A stretch of DNA of 64,000 nucleotides from an uncultured Kordiimonas sp. Its GTDB lineage: Bacteria > Pseudomonadota > Alphaproteobacteria > Sphingomonadales > Kordiimonadaceae. Location: NCBI GenBank assembly GCA_947503625.1, contig CANNEK010000001.1, forward strand, positions 248,001-312,000, read 5' to 3'. This document shows positions 32,017 through 42,402 of this stretch, in pieces. Under the pieces are notes generated by a model. It was not told the origin of the DNA, made no database searches, and saw nothing but the letters and a program-made list of their open reading frames with translations. Each line of letters starts with the position of its first letter. The stretch's first letter is position 1. The translations under genes and the position numbers were made by a program.

Positions 32017-32580
32017 ATGAAAAAACTGATGATATTCATGGCGATGACCGGATTGATTTCCTATGGCGCTTTGGCTCAGGATGAAGTCCCGGAAGCTTCG
32101 AAAGCACCTCTGAAAGCAATGGAGATTCTTGCTTCATTTGCCGGCACCTGGCAGGTGCAAATGAGTTATTCGCCGGACGACGGCGCGACCTGGCAAATGC
32201 TCCCGGCGGCAAGGCATGAAGTTTCTTTCCGTGAGAAAAACCTGATCCTCACCGAGCAACCCATGGAAAGCAATCCAAACGCTTTCCAGTCTGCATCCTA
32301 CTATAGCTATGATCAGTACCGCGAACTGTACCGGGTTGCTGTTATGGACGATACATGGGGGTTGCTGGATGTCTATGAAGGCAAGCCGGAAGGCGATAAA
32401 CTGATCTTGACCAACCTCAAATCAGGTACTTTTTTTCCAACCGGCGATGGTCGCTGGAGAGCATTTAAACTGATGCTTGATCTGACGGGCGATACCGAAC
32501 GCATGTTGATCGTGGAAAAATCGGATGACGGTGGCGCAAGCTGGCAGCCTAACTTCAAAGTTTCCTATACAAAACAATAG
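32017..32580 (+). CDS. Secreted hypothetical protein (DUF1579-like)
   Basis: Signal peptide MKKLMIFMAMTGLISYGALAQ; FAGTWQVQMSYSPDDGATW... Confidence 0.6.
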   Translation: MKKLMIFMAMTGLISYGALAQDEVPEASKAPLKAMEILASFAGTWQVQMSYSPDDGATWQMLPAARHEVSFREKNLILTEQPMESNPNAFQSASYYSYDQYRELYRVAVMDDTWGLLDVYEGKPEGDKLILTNLKSGTFFPTGDGRWRAFKLMLDLTGDTERMLIVEKSDDGGASWQPNFKVSYTKQ

Positions 32581-32727
32581 GAAATCCTGGAATTTCATGC
32601 ATTACCTTCCCGAAATTTCACACAAGAACTTAAATCAAGGGGTCATCTTCTATTCAGGTGGCCCTTTTGGCTATCAAGGTCGGTTTTTTCTCCAGCTTCT
32701 CCACTTTTGGAGGATATTTTCCGCTTT

Positions 32728-33708
32728 TTATCGGCTCCGATACCAAAAAGGGTGAGTATCGACCGATGGATCATTCGTTAATCGCAGGATGACACCCATT
32801 TTCACATCTACCAAATAGATGTCTATGTTGCCTTTTTCCGCATAGTCGGCAGTAAAGGCGATCCAGTCACCATCAGGTGACCAATGAGTTTCATACTGCC
32901 AGTGAGAAATGCTGTTCCCGATCGAATGAATGCCTTTGCTTTCGCTTTTTGTTAGATTTTCGGCAGCCGAACCATCCGGTTTCATCCGCCAAACATCTGT
33001 GTAACCCGCTTTATCCTGCCGTAAATGCGCAATCCATTTGCCATCCGGTGACCAGCTGGGTGCAAACGCATGGTCCGTGTCTGTCGGTATTCGCCGCTTT
33101 CCAGAGCCATCAATCCCAACAAGTGCTAAATGCAGACGCTCCCCGACAAAAGCGTCATAGACGACCTGTTTACCATCCGGTGAAAAAGCCGGATTTCGGG
33201 CATGTTCATCCTCATCATTGGTCAGATTGCGATTGCCACTGCCATCAGAGTTTATGATAAAGATATCGCCTTTCCCACGGAAATAGGCTTCACCCTTGTT
33301 CACAATCCGCCGGTAGACCAATCTTGACCCGTCAGGAGACCAGCTCGGATCGTAAGCATACTGCGGGTCCCTTGTCAGCCGTCGCGGGCTGCTGCCATCA
33401 AGGTTGGAAACACCAATCTTCCATCCCCCATACCGATAGGTGGTAAAGGCAAGCCGCTTTCCGTCTGGTGAAATACCGGGCTCGTATTCCCCACGTCCCG
33501 ACACCGAAGCCGACACATGAAGGTGGCGGTCTTCGCCGTTCATCGCCACGCTGAACAGAGACAATTCTCTACTGCCACCCTCCGCAGCATAAAGGATACG
33601 CATGTTTCCGGGTTCAAGGGCTTTACCCGCCAGCGCAATATCCGCACCGAAGCATGGCAGTGACAAAAAAATGATGCCTGAGAGCAAAACCGGGATCAAA
33701 TTCATCAA
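32728..33708 (-). CDS. TolB-like beta-propeller (PD40 repeats) protein
   Basis: Repeated F/WSPDGxxL/I/V motifs (ISPDGKRLAFT, WSPDGSRLVYR, FSPDGKQVVYD, WSPDGKWIAHL, WSPDGDWIAFT). Confidence 0.9.
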   Translation of the reverse strand: MMNLIPVLLSGIIFLSLPCFGADIALAGKALEPGNMRILYAAEGGSRELSLFSVAMNGEDRHLHVSASVSGRGEYEPGISPDGKRLAFTTYRYGGWKIGVSNLDGSSPRRLTRDPQYAYDPSWSPDGSRLVYRRIVNKGEAYFRGKGDIFIINSDGSGNRNLTNDEDEHARNPAFSPDGKQVVYDAFVGERLHLALVGIDGSGKRRIPTDTDHAFAPSWSPDGKWIAHLRQDKAGYTDVWRMKPDGSAAENLTKSESKGIHSIGNSISHWQYETHWSPDGDWIAFTADYAEKGNIDIYLVDVKMGVILRLTNDPSVDTHPFWYRSR

Positions 33709-33845
33709 ACACCTCCATCTATGCAGGCACAGTACACCACTCTCCCGTCGACCTTAGGCCAAACATGTTGAAGGGGCAGACGAGCGGGCAAAACGCCGAA
33801 AAAGCCTGCTGGATCGCCAAAAGGTCAAGCGTCCGTGATTTGAAC

Positions 33846-34460
33846 ATGCCAGGAGTCTGTGTCAGTTTGTGCGCCGTGAACCATTCAGATTTAACAGCTC
33901 TTGTTACGGAAATTCGTGCGTGCGCCATATGTGCGGCATCGCTTCCGCACGGCGTTCGACCAGTACTTCAGGTTAGCCCCGGTGCGAAAATCCTGATCGT
34001 TGGACAGGCACCCGGTCGCCGTGTCCATGAGACGGGCATCCCATTTGATGACCCGAGCGGGAATCGCTTGCGGCACTGGATGGGTGTCGACAGGGAAACA
34101 TTTTATGACGCAGAAAAAATTGCCATTGTGCCAATGGGGTTCTGTTACCCGGGCACGGGCAAATCCGGCGACCTGCCGCCAAGGCCAGAGTGCGCAGCAA
34201 CGTGGCGCAATCAGATCATGGATAGCCTCGGCTCAATCGAACTGACTCTGGTTATTGGTCAATATGCCATTGGATGGCATTTACCGGAGGGCGGCAAACT
34301 GTCAGTTACAGAGACCGTCAGGAACTGGCGCAATCACTGGCCGGAAAAACTGGTTTTGCCTCACCCAAGTCCGCGCAACAACATTTGGCTGAAGAAGAAC
34401 CCGTGGTTTGAAAACGAACTGCTTCCCCCTCTTCAGAAACGCGTGAAAGCCCTGCTTTAG
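33846..34460 (+). CDS. Uracil-DNA glycosylase family protein
   Basis: ILIVGQAPGRRVHETGIPFDDPSGNRLRHWMG; LPHPSPRNNIWLKKNPWF. Confidence 0.88.
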   Translation: MPGVCVSLCAVNHSDLTALVTEIRACAICAASLPHGVRPVLQVSPGAKILIVGQAPGRRVHETGIPFDDPSGNRLRHWMGVDRETFYDAEKIAIVPMGFCYPGTGKSGDLPPRPECAATWRNQIMDSLGSIELTLVIGQYAIGWHLPEGGKLSVTETVRNWRNHWPEKLVLPHPSPRNNIWLKKNPWFENELLPPLQKRVKALL

Positions 34461-34633
34461 CGTTTGCAAGGCCTGACGCTAAAATCAACCATGATGCGGC
34501 TGTAACCGACCCTAAATTCACAGAACCGAAGCTTGATGCCGGGCGCGTGCCCCTATTTAGAAAAAACCTGAGGAAGCAGTAACTGCCATTCAAAATATTT
34601 TCGGGAAAATCTCGCGCAGATAAGGCCAGACAA

Positions 34634-34664
34634 GAAAAAGGCCGGAGCTACATAATCCCGGCCT
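34634..34664 (-). terminator. Intrinsic terminator for ssb
   Basis: Minus strand AGGCCGGGATTATGTAGCTCCGGCCTTTTTC. Confidence 0.85.
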
Positions 34665-34695
34665 CATGATCATTAATTGTAGTGTATATCAGCTC

Positions 34696-35199
34696 CTAGA
34701 ACGGGATTTCATCATCCAGATCAGCAGCGCCGCCAGCAGGCGCTGATTGACCACCCCCAAAGCCGCCGCCCTGTGACTGTCCACCACCCTGTGATTGACC
34801 ACCATAGCTGGACTGGTTGTCGCTGAAGCCACCGCCTGCACTGTCGTTCCTGCCATCCAGCATCGTCAATTCGCCTCGGAAACGCTGAAGCACGACTTCA
34901 GTTGAATATTTTTCAACACCCGACTGGTCTGTCCATTTGCGCGTCTGCAACTGGCCCTCAACATATACCTTTGAACCTTTTTTCAGGTAGTTCTGTGCAA
35001 CCTTGGCCAGATTCTCGTTAAAAATAACCACCCGGTGCCATTCGGTTTTATCGCGCCGTTCGCCGGTGTTTTTATCGCGCCAGTTCTCTGACGTTGCCAC
35101 CGACAGGTTCACCACAGGATTACCATCCTGCATTGTCCTTACTTCAGGGTCCCGGCCCAAATTACCTACCAAAATTACTTTATTTACACTGCCTGCCAT
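34696..35199 (-). CDS. ssb: Single-stranded DNA-binding protein
   Basis: [21 protein letters not shown]...EWHRVVIF...DLDDEIPF acidic tip. Confidence 0.97.
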   Translation of the reverse strand: MAGSVNKVILVGNLGRDPEVRTMQDGNPVVNLSVATSENWRDKNTGERRDKTEWHRVVIFNENLAKVAQNYLKKGSKVYVEGQLQTRKWTDQSGVEKYSTEVVLQRFRGELTMLDGRNDSAGGGFSDNQSSYGGQSQGGGQSQGGGFGGGQSAPAGGAADLDDEIPF

Positions 35200-35333
35200 C
35201 AGGGCCCCCTTTTACTCAAATATCAAGTTGCCAAAACCCGAAACAATCGACAGATCGTCCAGAAGGCAACTCTTGCTGGCGCGCACTTTAGACCATTGGC
35301 ACTCCTCCATGCAAAGTCTTATTGGAAATTTTT

Positions 35334-35348
35334 GTTCATTTTTTGTTC
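35334..35348. promoter_or_regulatory. LexA (SOS) box GTTC-N7-GTTC
   Basis: GTTCATTTTTTGTTC, 134 bp upstream of the ssb start. Confidence 0.8.
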
Positions 35349-35474
35349 TTGTTTTAGACACCTTGTCTTTTTTCGGCTCGCCGTATGCATGTTGCAACTC
35401 ATCGCGCATGGCTGGCTCAGGCTTTCTGTCGGGATAGACTGACACTGGGAAACCAGATTTCCGGAGGGGACAAA

Positions 35475-36026
35475 ATGAACAAATCCACATATTTTGCCGC
35501 TGCGCTTGTCGCGAGCTGCTTCGCCGCCGAAACGTCAACAGCACAGCAGCAGAGCCAAACACCGCCGCCGCCCTGTACAGCCGATGAAAAGTTTCGGGAT
35601 TTTGATTTCTGGATTGGCACTTGGGAAGTAACACCTTGGGCTGGTGGTGCTGTTGCCGGCCACAATGTGATTGCGCCGGCAGAAGGCGGCTGCCTGCTAA
35701 CCGAAAACTGGACCAACGTGCAAGGGGGCACCGGGCGGTCGATCAACTTTTATAACCCGAACACGGGAAAATGGCGCCAAGTATGGATCGCGGGCGGATA
35801 CTCGATAGATATCGAAGGCGGCCTGAAGAATGGTTCGATGGCTCTCGAAGGGAGCATCTTCTATTATGGGCAGAAAAATACGGCGCCTTTCAAAGGAACC
35901 TGGACGCCACAGGAAGACGGCAGCGTGCGCCAGCACTTTGAACAGTTCAATCCTGAAACGAAGGAATGGGCCACCTGGTTTGATGGTCGGTATGTGAAAA
36001 CACAAAATGTTGCATCAAACAACTGA
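35475..36026 (+). CDS. Secreted hypothetical protein (DUF1579-like)
   Basis: Signal peptide MNKSTYFAAALVASCFAAETSTAQ; DFDFWIGTWEVTPWAGG; SD GGAGGGG. Confidence 0.7.
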   Translation: MNKSTYFAAALVASCFAAETSTAQQQSQTPPPPCTADEKFRDFDFWIGTWEVTPWAGGAVAGHNVIAPAEGGCLLTENWTNVQGGTGRSINFYNPNTGKWRQVWIAGGYSIDIEGGLKNGSMALEGSIFYYGQKNTAPFKGTWTPQEDGSVRQHFEQFNPETKEWATWFDGRYVKTQNVASNN

Positions 36027-36115
36027 TATGGTTCAGACCTAGGTGCAATCGCGCATACCTCCGGGTCTAAAGGGACATGAAATAGCAGGCAAGTAAATCG
36101 GCTGTTAAGCTGTTT

Positions 36116-36526
36116 CTATTCACCTGCACCATATCCAGCTTCAAATTGTTGCGCGCCGGGGACCGGCAGCACACCGTCCATACGACTGCGAGTATAGATT
36201 TCGAAGCTGATATCAATGCCGGAAGGGTCGTCCAGCGTGGATGTACTGACATCCACCTGATCCCTCTTCTCCATGCCATCCCATTGAAGTGGCGTTCCGC
36301 ATTCTAAACAAAACCGTCGAATGGCAGCGGAGCTTGCCGAGTATTCGCCTGTAGGTTTGCTGATCCACTTGAATTGACCTGTAGGAACCAGTGTGCCGAC
36401 CATAAACGGCGCGCCAGAGTTCTTTTGGCAGTCCCGGCAATGGCAATTGCCAGTCTCGTGGCCAGTCAAATCAATTTCATAGCGCGCTTTGCCACACAGG
36501 CAGCCGCCTTGTCGGATATCTGTCAT
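36116..36526 (-). CDS. GFA family protein
   Basis: GGCLCGKARYEI, NCHCRDCQKNSGAPF, RRFCLECGTPL. Confidence 0.93.
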   Translation of the reverse strand: MTDIRQGGCLCGKARYEIDLTGHETGNCHCRDCQKNSGAPFMVGTLVPTGQFKWISKPTGEYSASSAAIRRFCLECGTPLQWDGMEKRDQVDVSTSTLDDPSGIDISFEIYTRSRMDGVLPVPGAQQFEAGYGAGE

Positions 36527-36560
36527 TGTTACCTCGATTTTTGTCAGGAGTGAACTTATT

Positions 36561-36575
36561 GTTCTTTATTTGTTC
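36561..36575. promoter_or_regulatory. LexA (SOS) box GTTC-N7-GTTC
   Basis: GTTCTTTATTTGTTC, between GFA and uvrA, 92 bp upstream of the uvrA ATG. Confidence 0.85.
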
Positions 36576-36588
36576 CTATTTTCAATTT

Positions 36589-36609
36589 ACTGTCAAGCCG
36601 CTTGACAGT
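36589..36609. repeat. Perfect 9-3-9 palindrome in the uvrA promoter region
   Basis: ACTGTCAAG-CCG-CTTGACAGT. Confidence 0.9.
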
Positions 36610-36667
36610 GGACCATTTCCGGCCCACTTCATGTGCCAATAGTGGTGGGCTTTATCGGATCATATGT

Positions 36668-39517
36668 ATGCTGACTGAAATCTCAGTGCGCGGCGCGCGC
36701 GAACATAATCTCAAATCGGTGAATGTAGACATTCCACGTGACCGGCTCGTGGTAATCACCGGGCTTTCAGGATCAGGGAAATCATCTCTCGCGTTCGATA
36801 CGATCTATGCTGAAGGCCAGCGCCGCTATGTAGAATCATTAAGCGCCTACGCACGACAGTTTCTCGAGATGATGCAGAAACCGGATGTCGATCACATTGA
36901 AGGCCTCTCGCCTGCGATTTCGATTGAACAGAAAACCACCAGTAAAAACCCGCGCTCCACAGTCGGTACTGTCACCGAGATATATGATTATATGCGGCTT
37001 TTGTGGGCTCGTGTAGGCGTACCCTATTCACCCGCCACAGGCCTGCCAATCGAGAGCCAGACCGTCAGTCAGATGGTTGATCGCATTATGCTGATGGAGG
37101 AAGGCACCCGAATTTATCTGCTGGCACCAATTGTACGCGGCCGGAAGGGTGAATACCGCAAGGAGTTTGCCGATCTGCAAAAACGCGGATTTCAACGCGT
37201 GAAGGTAGACGGCGAGTTCTACCTGATTGAAGAAGTGCCGACGCTCGACAAGAAGTACAAGCACGATATCGATGTAGTGGTTGATCGGCTGGTGCTGAAA
37301 ACCGGCCTGGAACAACGGCTTGCGGACAGTGTCGAAACAGCGCTTGATCTGTCCGACGGCCTCGTGGCGTTTGAAACAGCAACCGATACACCTGAACGAC
37401 ACCTCATGTCTGCCAAGTTTGCCTGCCCTGTGTCCGGCTTTACAATAGAGGAAATTGAACCCCGACTGTTTTCTTTCAACAATCCATTTGGTGCTTGCCC
37501 CGAGTGTGACGGCCTTGGCAGCAAATTGTATTTCGACCCCGGCCTCGCCGTCCCGGACAAGTCAAAGACCATTCGGTCCGGCGCACTGGCACCGTGGGCC
37601 AACAAGGCAAACAACCCGTCACCCTTCTATTTTCAGGCGCTGGATGCGGTTGCCAGCCATTTTGATGTATCTCTTGATGTGCCCTGGAAGGACCTGCCCG
37701 AAAAAGCCAAGAAAGCCTTCCTGTTCGGGACCGGCTCCACTTCTGTCACCATCGTTTATGCCGATGGGAAACGCAGGTTTGAAGTCAACAAGCCTTTTGA
37801 AGGTGTATTGAACAACATCGAACGACGCTGGCGCGAAACCGACAGCAACTGGATGCGTGACGAGCTTTCCAAATATCAGTCGTCAACAACATGTACAGGC
37901 TGCAAGGGCGCACGCCTTAAACCCGAGGCACTGGCAGTGAAAATCGATGGCACCCACATCAGCGACGTGACGGCTCTATCCGTTGTTGCAGCTCATCAGT
38001 GGTTCACCGACCTGCCTAAACATCTTACTGAAAAACAACAGCAGATCGCTGAGAAGGTACTGAAGGAAATTCAGGACCGACTTGGTTTTTTGAATAACGT
38101 GGGCCTGAAATATCTTACGCTGAGCCGTTCTTCCGGAACGCTATCGGGCGGAGAGAGCCAACGCATTCGCCTTGCCTCACAAATCGGTTCCGGTTTAACA
38201 GGCGTTTTATACGTGCTTGACGAGCCTTCCATCGGCTTGCACCAGCGCGACAATGACAGATTGCTCGAGACGCTCAAAAACCTGCGGGATATTGGCAACA
38301 CCGTCCTTGTGGTGGAACATGACGAAGATGCTATTCGTACCGCCGATTATGTGATTGATATGGGGCCTGGCGCCGGAGAGCACGGAGGCAAAATTGTCGC
38401 CGAGGGCAAGCCAGACGCTGTAATGCGAAACAAAAAAAGCCTAACAGGTCAATATCTTACCGGAGTACGCAGCGTTCCAATACCCGCCAAACGACGCCCC
38501 GGCAAAGGCAAACACCTGACCGTCAGGGGCGCGACCGCAAACAATCTCAAAAAGGTAGACGGCAGTATTCCTCTGGGCACACTGACGTGTGTCACCGGGG
38601 TTTCGGGTTCTGGCAAATCCACCTTTACCATCGAAACGCTATATAAAGCTGTTGCCAAGCACCTGAACAAAAGCCGCGTCGTGCCGGGCCCACATGAAAG
38701 CGTTGACGGACTGGAGCATCTGGACAAGATCGTCGATATTGATCAGAGCCCGATTGGGCGTACGCCGCGCTCCAACCCGGCAACTTACACAGATGCTTTT
38801 ACCCCTATTCGCGATTGGTTCTCTGGCTTGCCCGAAGCGCAAGCACGCGGTTACAAGCCCGGACGCTTCTCTTTCAACGTTAAAGGTGGCCGTTGCGAAG
38901 CCTGCCGCGGCGACGGCATGATCAAAATCGAGATGCATTTTCTACCGGACGTGTATGTGCAATGTGATCAGTGCAAAGGCAAACGCTACAATCGAGAAAC
39001 TCTCGAAATACGCTTTAAAGACAAATCGATATCTGATGTTCTTGATATGACAGTTGAAGATGGCGTGAAGTTTTTCAAAGCTGTTCCTGCGATCAGAAAC
39101 AAACTGGAAATGCTTGAGAAAGTGGGTTTGGGATACATCCGTGTTGGACAGCAGGCTACGACCCTGTCAGGTGGCGAGGCGCAACGCGTGAAGCTGGCCA
39201 AGGAGCTGTCAAAACGCTCCACAGGCAAAACCCTCTACATTCTTGATGAGCCTACAACCGGCCTTCATTTTGAGGACGTGCGCAAACTCATGGAGGTTCT
39301 GCAAGCGCTGGTCGAGCAAGGCAATACTGTTGTGGTGATCGAGCATAACCTTGAAGTGATCAAGACTGCTGACTGGATACTGGATCTTGGGCCTGAAGGC
39401 GGTGACGGTGGTGGCGAAATTGTGGCCATAGGCACGCCTGAAGATGTCGCATTGAATTCAAAAAGCTACACAGGCCAGTATCTTTCGGCTGTACTTGCAC
39501 GACAGGCAGCAGAATAA
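36668..39517 (+). CDS. uvrA: Excinuclease ABC subunit A
   Basis: [38 protein letters not shown] signatures, Zn-finger cysteines. Confidence 0.98.
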   Translation: MLTEISVRGAREHNLKSVNVDIPRDRLVVITGLSGSGKSSLAFDTIYAEGQRRYVESLSAYARQFLEMMQKPDVDHIEGLSPAISIEQKTTSKNPRSTVGTVTEIYDYMRLLWARVGVPYSPATGLPIESQTVSQMVDRIMLMEEGTRIYLLAPIVRGRKGEYRKEFADLQKRGFQRVKVDGEFYLIEEVPTLDKKYKHDIDVVVDRLVLKTGLEQRLADSVETALDLSDGLVAFETATDTPERHLMSAKFACPVSGFTIEEIEPRLFSFNNPFGACPECDGLGSKLYFDPGLAVPDKSKTIRSGALAPWANKANNPSPFYFQALDAVASHFDVSLDVPWKDLPEKAKKAFLFGTGSTSVTIVYADGKRRFEVNKPFEGVLNNIERRWRETDSNWMRDELSKYQSSTTCTGCKGARLKPEALAVKIDGTHISDVTALSVVAAHQWFTDLPKHLTEKQQQIAEKVLKEIQDRLGFLNNVGLKYLTLSRSSGTLSGGESQRIRLASQIGSGLTGVLYVLDEPSIGLHQRDNDRLLETLKNLRDIGNTVLVVEHDEDAIRTADYVIDMGPGAGEHGGKIVAEGKPDAVMRNKKSLTGQYLTGVRSVPIPAKRRPGKGKHLTVRGATANNLKKVDGSIPLGTLTCVTGVSGSGKSTFTIETLYKAVAKHLNKSRVVPGPHESVDGLEHLDKIVDIDQSPIGRTPRSNPATYTDAFTPIRDWFSGLPEAQARGYKPGRFSFNVKGGRCEACRGDGMIKIEMHFLPDVYVQCDQCKGKRYNRETLEIRFKDKSISDVLDMTVEDGVKFFKAVPAIRNKLEMLEKVGLGYIRVGQQATTLSGGEAQRVKLAKELSKRSTGKTLYILDEPTTGLHFEDVRKLMEVLQALVEQGNTVVVIEHNLEVIKTADWILDLGPEGGDGGGEIVAIGTPEDVALNSKSYTGQYLSAVLARQAAE

Positions 39518-39710
39518 CAGTACAGACAGTACAGGCTGCACCACAATCAAGTTGATGCAGCCTTCGTTCCTGTCGCTACCACATCAAACTATTAAGCTGT
39601 GCTTCATATGTGTTGAACCATTATGATCAGCATATTGGTGGACCGACACATTGATGCCATGATGTCACACATGATGTTTGGCAAAACATGCACGGAACAG
39701 GAGTAATTCC

Positions 39711-41336
39711 ATGAAACCAGCCACTCGCGCTTCTTTGCTTCCCCTTCTGGGCCTCTTGGCTGCCCCAAACGCCATGGCAGACACGTTTGACATTACAGCG
39801 CCTATATCGGCGGTCACGCTATACCGTGATGGTGGCGCCGTTGTAACGCGGCGTGCAACGGTATCATTGCCCGCGGGAAACCATACGCTGGAAATTGACG
39901 GACTGACCCGTGATCTTGATGAGGGTTTTGGGGTCCGCGCCCGTTTCATCGAGAACAATAGCTCCATTGCGCAGGTTCATCTGCGAGAAAAATTCAGTGA
40001 TGCGGTTGTTTCTGACGCACAAGCAGCTCTCGCATCCCAAATCGCAGCACTGGAAAGCGAAAACGGTGGGGATCGCGCTTCGATTGAAGCCATCAATATC
40101 CAACTGCGATTCGTCGAGAAACTGGGGTCCAGCACAGGCGACAAAATCGCAGCAACTGCAAGCAGCACAGACGCCATATTTGATGCAATGCAGAAATCAC
40201 TCGCATTTGTTCGAACCAATAGCGCTGAGTTGATCAGTGAACGCCGTGCTCTTGAAACAGCAGTATCAAAACGCACGGACAGGATCACCGCTTTGCGCCG
40301 CCAACTCAATCAGACTGGTGAAACGCGAACAAGCGAAAACCAGGTAAGCTTGAACATAAATTCGGCAGGCGCCGGACAAACTACGCTTGAGCTTTCCTAC
40401 ATGGTGAATGACGCAGAATGGTCTGTAGAGACAGAAGCAGACCTGAACAGCGATACCGGTGAGGTAAAAACGAGGCTTTATGCGTTAGTCAGCCAACAAT
40501 CAGGTGAGGACTGGAACAGCGTGCCGTTGAAGCTTTCGACATCATCCCCTTCTCGCAATATCAGTCATTACAAGCCACTCCCGGAGTATCTGAACCTGCA
40601 GGACCCAAGGAACCGCCCGCTCCCCATGCAAACGCGGAAACTTGCTTCTGAAGCGGCATTCGACACCGAAGAAATCGTGGTTACCGGCAGCCGCATTCGA
40701 TACGATCAGACACGGTTTGATGCAGCTTTTTCTATCGACAATTCAACTACAGTTGACGCGGATGGATCCGTTGAACGCTTCCTGGTGGAACAAACACTGA
40801 CAAATGCAAATGTCATATTGCGCGCGACGCCACGGATCAGCCCTGAAGCCTATGTCTACGCAGACGCGACATTGACGGAATTCCCATACTTGCGGACACC
40901 GTCCGTTAGCCTGACGAGAGATGGAACCTATGTTGGCAACGCCATTTGGCCTGATCTTAAACCGGATACTGTGCTGGAGCTTCCTTTCGGCTCGCTCGAG
41001 CGGGTAAGCATTGAGACCGTGACGCTGCCCAGCGAAGACGGTGATAGCGGTATCTTCAATAAACGGATGAACCGAGAGGAAAAGAAACAGTTCCGCATTA
41101 CCAATGGTAATGATGCGGCAGTGACTATGGAAATTTTCGGCCTTTTGCCAAACTCAATGAATGAAGACCTGAAAGTCGAGCGGTTACGCGGTTCAACAGC
41201 ACCAACCGAAACGGACATCGGTGGCCAACCCGGAGTGATCATGTGGCGCAAAACACTGGCGCCTGGCGAGGCATGGGAAATCAACCATTGGTATAAAGTT
41301 TCGTTTCCGGAAAACAAACAGCTGGTGAGGCAATAA
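39711..41336 (+). CDS. DUF4139 domain-containing secreted protein
   Basis: Signal peptide; N-terminal ITAPISAVTLYRDGGAVVTRRATVSLPAGNHTLEIDGL; C-terminal APGEAWEINHWYKVSFPENK. Confidence 0.85.
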   Translation: MKPATRASLLPLLGLLAAPNAMADTFDITAPISAVTLYRDGGAVVTRRATVSLPAGNHTLEIDGLTRDLDEGFGVRARFIENNSSIAQVHLREKFSDAVVSDAQAALASQIAALESENGGDRASIEAINIQLRFVEKLGSSTGDKIAATASSTDAIFDAMQKSLAFVRTNSAELISERRALETAVSKRTDRITALRRQLNQTGETRTSENQVSLNINSAGAGQTTLELSYMVNDAEWSVETEADLNSDTGEVKTRLYALVSQQSGEDWNSVPLKLSTSSPSRNISHYKPLPEYLNLQDPRNRPLPMQTRKLASEAAFDTEEIVVTGSRIRYDQTRFDAAFSIDNSTTVDADGSVERFLVEQTLTNANVILRATPRISPEAYVYADATLTEFPYLRTPSVSLTRDGTYVGNAIWPDLKPDTVLELPFGSLERVSIETVTLPSEDGDSGIFNKRMNREEKKQFRITNGNDAAVTMEIFGLLPNSMNEDLKVERLRGSTAPTETDIGGQPGVIMWRKTLAPGEAWEINHWYKVSFPENKQLVRQ

Positions 41337-41405
41337 AAGTTTCGCTGACGACTTTGCCCGCCCCCCGGAACAAAAGAGATATGCGATGCTTTCCCTACGC
41401 CCTTA

Positions 41406-41462
41406 AACAGTTTTTAACTGTTATTGTGGATGTTTAAAGGCGGCACCTATAGTGACTATAGG
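41406..41462. repeat. Two perfect 7-3-7 palindromes upstream of a substrate-binding protein gene
   Basis: AACAGTT-TTT-AACTGTT (41406-41422) and CCTATAG-TGA-CTATAGG (41446-41462). Confidence 0.85.
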
Positions 41463-41492
41463 AAATTGACCGCCCTTTTAAGAGCATCCTGC

Positions 41493-42383
41493 ATGATAGT
41501 GAAAAGTCTGGAAACAAGTAAGCCAAGGAAACTACTTGTTTTCTTGTCTTCAGGTACCATTTTCTTCGCCACCATGGTGAGTTCTTTCACCGCACACGCT
41601 CAAGACGGGAAAACAGAATCAGCAACCATAGGTATAGAAAACTCGCAATCAATCGTCATTGCGATGCGGCACGATGTGCACCCCTATGTCGTCAACAGCG
41701 GCACCAGCGGGCTCGAGGTTGACATTGTCAACGCCGTTTTTACGCATACCAAATACACTCCTTCCTTAGTCCAACTGCCGCGCGTGAGGATGATTCAGTC
41801 TTTCAATTCAGGGAACTTTGATGGCATTTTAACCTCGAACGTGTCCTTGAACGGCGAAGGCTGCATCACAGACTGGTATATCAAGCACCAAAACGTTGGG
41901 GTAACACTCTCCCAGCGCGAAATCGCCGTGGAAGATATTACAGATATTGCCAAATTATCGATCATAACTTTCGATGGTGCGACGCGCTTTCTTGGGCCCA
42001 AATTCGCTGCAGAGACACGCAAAAGTCCAAGGTATGTGGAGTCCTCCGACCAAAACGTCCACATCGCGTTGCTATACAATGGATACTTCGATGCCGCCAT
42101 CGGTGACGAATGGATTTTGAAACTTGCTCAGGTCAACCAGAAGAAAAAGTCCGGTACATTCCGCCCTTTGACTATTCACCGGGTGTTACCCACGACTTTT
42201 TACGCCGCCCGTTTCCAGGAACAGACGATATGCAACGCATTCAACGCGGGTTTGAACAAGATCAGAAAGTCCGGACTCTATGACCGGATAGCCCGAGGCC
42301 ACTACGATGAGATATCGGCTCAGATCTCAACATATGAAAATGAAGTGGCGTCGGCAGAAGAACCCACACAAACCAAAAACTAG
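41493..42383 (+). CDS. Periplasmic substrate-binding (SBP_bac_3-like) protein
   Basis: Signal peptide ending AHAQ; bilobal SBP-like pattern (VIAMRHDVHPYVV...GLEVDIVNAVF). Confidence 0.7.
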   Translation: MIVKSLETSKPRKLLVFLSSGTIFFATMVSSFTAHAQDGKTESATIGIENSQSIVIAMRHDVHPYVVNSGTSGLEVDIVNAVFTHTKYTPSLVQLPRVRMIQSFNSGNFDGILTSNVSLNGEGCITDWYIKHQNVGVTLSQREIAVEDITDIAKLSIITFDGATRFLGPKFAAETRKSPRYVESSDQNVHIALLYNGYFDAAIGDEWILKLAQVNQKKKSGTFRPLTIHRVLPTTFYAARFQEQTICNAFNAGLNKIRKSGLYDRIARGHYDEISAQISTYENEVASAEEPTQTKN

Positions 42384-42402
42384 CTCAAGGGCACACTCTG
42401 CC

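Noticed and set aside
32525-32755. 76-aa plus-strand ORF
   Set aside because: Overlaps the end of the 32017-32580 gene and the TolB-like gene; no start context or motifs.
39532-39562. Hairpin AGGCTGCA...TGCAGCCT after uvrA as terminator
   Set aside because: 15-nt loop and no T-tract; cannot call a terminator confidently.
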